From the NCBI GenBank assembly GCA_964458255.1, contig CAYWHY010000069.1, positions 1-7,465 on the forward strand: a DNA stretch of 7,465 nt. Reading direction: 5' to 3'. Under the pieces are notes generated by a model, which worked only from the letters and a program-made list of their open reading frames with translations, did no database searches and was not told where the DNA came from. This document shows, one piece after another, positions 6,361 through 7,465 of the stretch. Source of the DNA: Suilimivivens sp964458255. GTDB lineage: Bacteria; Bacillota; Clostridia; Lachnospirales; Lachnospiraceae. A program made the position numbers and the translations under genes. Each line of letters begins with the position of its first letter. The stretch's first letter is position 1.

Positions 6361-6408
6361 TAAGTTTTGTAAAATTTTTGCGGTGTCGGAACATTACAAA
6401 ATTTGTAA
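6361..6408. other. AT-rich palindromes in the uvrC-hprK gap
   Basis: TTACAAA-A-TTTGTAA (6394-6408) is a perfect 15-base palindrome and could be an operator. Its left half can also pair with TTTTGTAA at 6365-6372, giving a hairpin of up to 12 pairs with wobbles (6361-6372 with 6394-6405). No T-run follows at the right distance, so this is not a clear uvrC terminator. The site ends 30 bases before the -35 box of hprK. Confidence 0.35.
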
Positions 6409-6438
6409 AAATAATTTTCCATCAGTAAACTTCTGATA

Positions 6439-6467
6439 TTGAGATTGCGCGCGGTGTGTGCTACAAT
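6439..6467 (+). promoter_or_regulatory. hprK promoter (sigma-A type, extended -10)
   Basis: A -35 box TTGAGA (6439-6444) is separated by exactly 17 bases from the -10 box TACAAT (6462-6467). TG at 6459-6460 adds an extended -10 (TGnTACAAT). Transcription should start near 6474, about 40 bases before the hprK start codon. Confidence 0.8.
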
Positions 6468-6474
6468 TACCATG

Positions 6475-6490
6475 TGTATTTCTAAATACA
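6475..6490. promoter_or_regulatory. Dyad over the hprK transcription start, possible operator
   Basis: TGTATTT-CT-AAATACA is a perfect seven-base inverted repeat lying at the predicted +1 of the hprK promoter. A repressor bound here would block initiation; alternatively it forms a short hairpin at the 5' end of the message. It starts TG and ends CA but lacks the central CG of a classical CcpA (cre) site and is two bases longer, so I do not assign it to CcpA. Confidence 0.4.
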
Positions 6491-6511
6491 ACTCAGAAAA
6501 GGAGTTAGGGT

Positions 6512-7456
6512 ATGGCAAGCGTAAAACTGGAAAGTATTATTGAAAAAATGAAACTGGAAAATCTCACGCCCCAGCTTGATATTTCCAAGATTAAAGTTAT
6601 CCAGCCGGATATTAACAGACCTGCACTTCAGATGGCAGGTTACTTTGAACATTTTGAAGCAACCAGGCTGCAGATTATCGGATTTGTGGAATATACTTAC
6701 TCGCAGGGATTGCCGGAAGCACGCAAAAAGGAAATTTATAGAAAGCTGCTTTCTTTTGATATTCCTGCAATTGTATTTTGTCGTGAATTGCAGCCGGACG
6801 AGCTGTTTTTGCAGATAGCCTTAGAACATAAAGTGCCGATTCTTATGACAAAGAAATCAACCTCTGCTTTTATGGCAGAGATTATCAGGTGGCTGAATGT
6901 AAAACTTGCACCTTGTATTTCCGTTCATGGCGTACTGGTGGATGTGTTTGGTGAAGGTGTTCTGATTACCGGCGAAAGCGGTATCGGTAAATCAGAGGCA
7001 GCTCTTGAACTGATTAAGAGAGGTCATCGTCTGGTAACAGATGATGCCGTAGAAATACGCAAGGTTAGTGATGATACATTGGTAGGATCGGCACCGGATA
7101 TTACGAAACACTTTATTGAATTAAGAGGTATCGGTATTGTCGATGTAAAGACACTTTTTGGTGTATCGAGTGTTAAGGATACCCAGAACATTGATTTGGT
7201 TATCAGACTGGAAGAGTGGAACAAAGAAAAGGAATATGACAGACTTGGACTTGAGGAAGAGTATACCGAATACCTGGGAAATAAAGTGGTTTGTCACAAT
7301 ATTCCAATCCGTCCGGGACGTAACCTTGCGGTTATTTGTGAATCCGCAGCCATTAATCATCGTCAGAAGAAGATGGGTTATAACGCGGCACAGGAACTTT
7401 ACAGACGTGTACAGGAATCTCTTGCAAGAAGAAGAGATGAGGATGAGGATGAATAA
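6512..7456 (+). CDS. hprK: HPr kinase/phosphorylase
   Basis: HprK phosphorylates HPr of the sugar phosphotransferase system on Ser46, using ATP or pyrophosphate, and also removes that phosphate. HPr-Ser-P then acts as co-repressor of CcpA in carbon catabolite repression. The 314 residues match the family's length. The N-terminal domain covers about 1-130; the C-terminal catalytic domain shows H139 in S-V-H-G, the Walker A loop GESGIGKS (154-161, K160), D177-D178 in V-T-D-D-A, the signature E-L-R-G-I-G-I-V-D-V from E203, and R-P-G-R-N at 267-271. The tail is charged (A-R-R-R-D-E-D-E-D-E). The ATG at 6512 has AAGGAG with a seven-base spacer. The gene has its own promoter with a possible operator at the start site, so it is probably the first gene of an operon: the next start codon appears to overlap its stop. 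Confidence 0.97.
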   Translation: MASVKLESIIEKMKLENLTPQLDISKIKVIQPDINRPALQMAGYFEHFEATRLQIIGFVEYTYSQGLPEARKKEIYRKLLSFDIPAIVFCRELQPDELFLQIALEHKVPILMTKKSTSAFMAEIIRWLNVKLAPCISVHGVLVDVFGEGVLITGESGIGKSEAALELIKRGHRLVTDDAVEIRKVSDDTLVGSAPDITKHFIELRGIGIVDVKTLFGVSSVKDTQNIDLVIRLEEWNKEKEYDRLGLEEEYTEYLGNKVVCHNIPIRPGRNLAVICESAAINHRQKKMGYNAAQELYRRVQESLARRRDEDEDE

Positions 7457-7465
7457 AATCTTTAT
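7449..7465 (+). CDS. Probable start of the next gene (partial, right edge)
   Basis: ATG at 7449 overlaps the hprK stop in the arrangement ATGAATAA and is preceded by the purine-rich GATGAGGATGAGG, which can serve as ribosome binding site. The frame is open to the window edge and encodes Met-Asn-Lys-Ile-Phe. This is the geometry of translational coupling in an operon. Five residues do not identify the protein; in related Clostridia cell-wall or glucokinase genes often follow hprK, but that is background knowledge only. Confidence 0.4.

Noticed and set aside
6338..6440. Rho-independent terminator directly after uvrC
   Set aside because: The AT-rich hairpin at 6361-6405 has a 21-base loop, wobble pairs at its base and no T-run behind it.
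6475..6490. CcpA (cre) site at the hprK start
   Set aside because: It lacks the central CG of the cre consensus and the symmetry is 16 rather than 14 bases.

Overview
The window looks like a chromosomal segment of a Clostridia-class Firmicute, most likely of the Lachnospiraceae type. The grounds are the FtsH sequence style (Gly/Asn-rich start, long acidic tail), the uvrC-hprK order, an HPr kinase/phosphorylase typical of low-GC Gram-positives, AGGAG-type ribosome binding sites and sigma-A-like promoters. This placement is from recognition of families, not from a database search.

Bases 1 to about 1915 are an accessory, visibly AT-rich and decayed region. It opens with the 3' part of an IS110-family transposase that enters from the left edge. 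Next comes a start-less open frame (597-1031) that reads like the C-terminal toxin domain of a polymorphic (contact-dependent or secreted) toxin. A small intact gene with a good ribosome binding site (1044-1331) follows after 12 bases and is the natural candidate for the immunity protein. A strong rho-independent terminator follows; its 3' arm could alternatively pair with a perfect 10-base complement just after the stop codon. The next 470 bases hold no intact gene, only debris that includes a truncated RelA/SpoT-type (p)ppGpp synthetase fragment.

Bases 1916 to 7465 are core chromosome, all on the + strand. ftsH (membrane AAA+ zinc protease) has its own promoter, embedded in a 10-base inverted repeat, and a terminator. 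uvrC (excision nuclease subunit C) and hprK (HPr kinase/phosphorylase, the switch of carbon catabolite repression) follow, hprK with its own near-consensus promoter. A further gene probably starts over the hprK stop codon and runs off the right edge.

Between the ftsH terminator and uvrC lies a 150-base, almost fully self-complementary element (4281-4432), built of four nested helices with tandem G-A mismatches. It is not explained by any gene and is either a MITE-like repeat or a structured RNA. This element and the orphan toxin/immunity pair are the two most interesting objects here. I see no CRISPR array, tRNA or rRNA.
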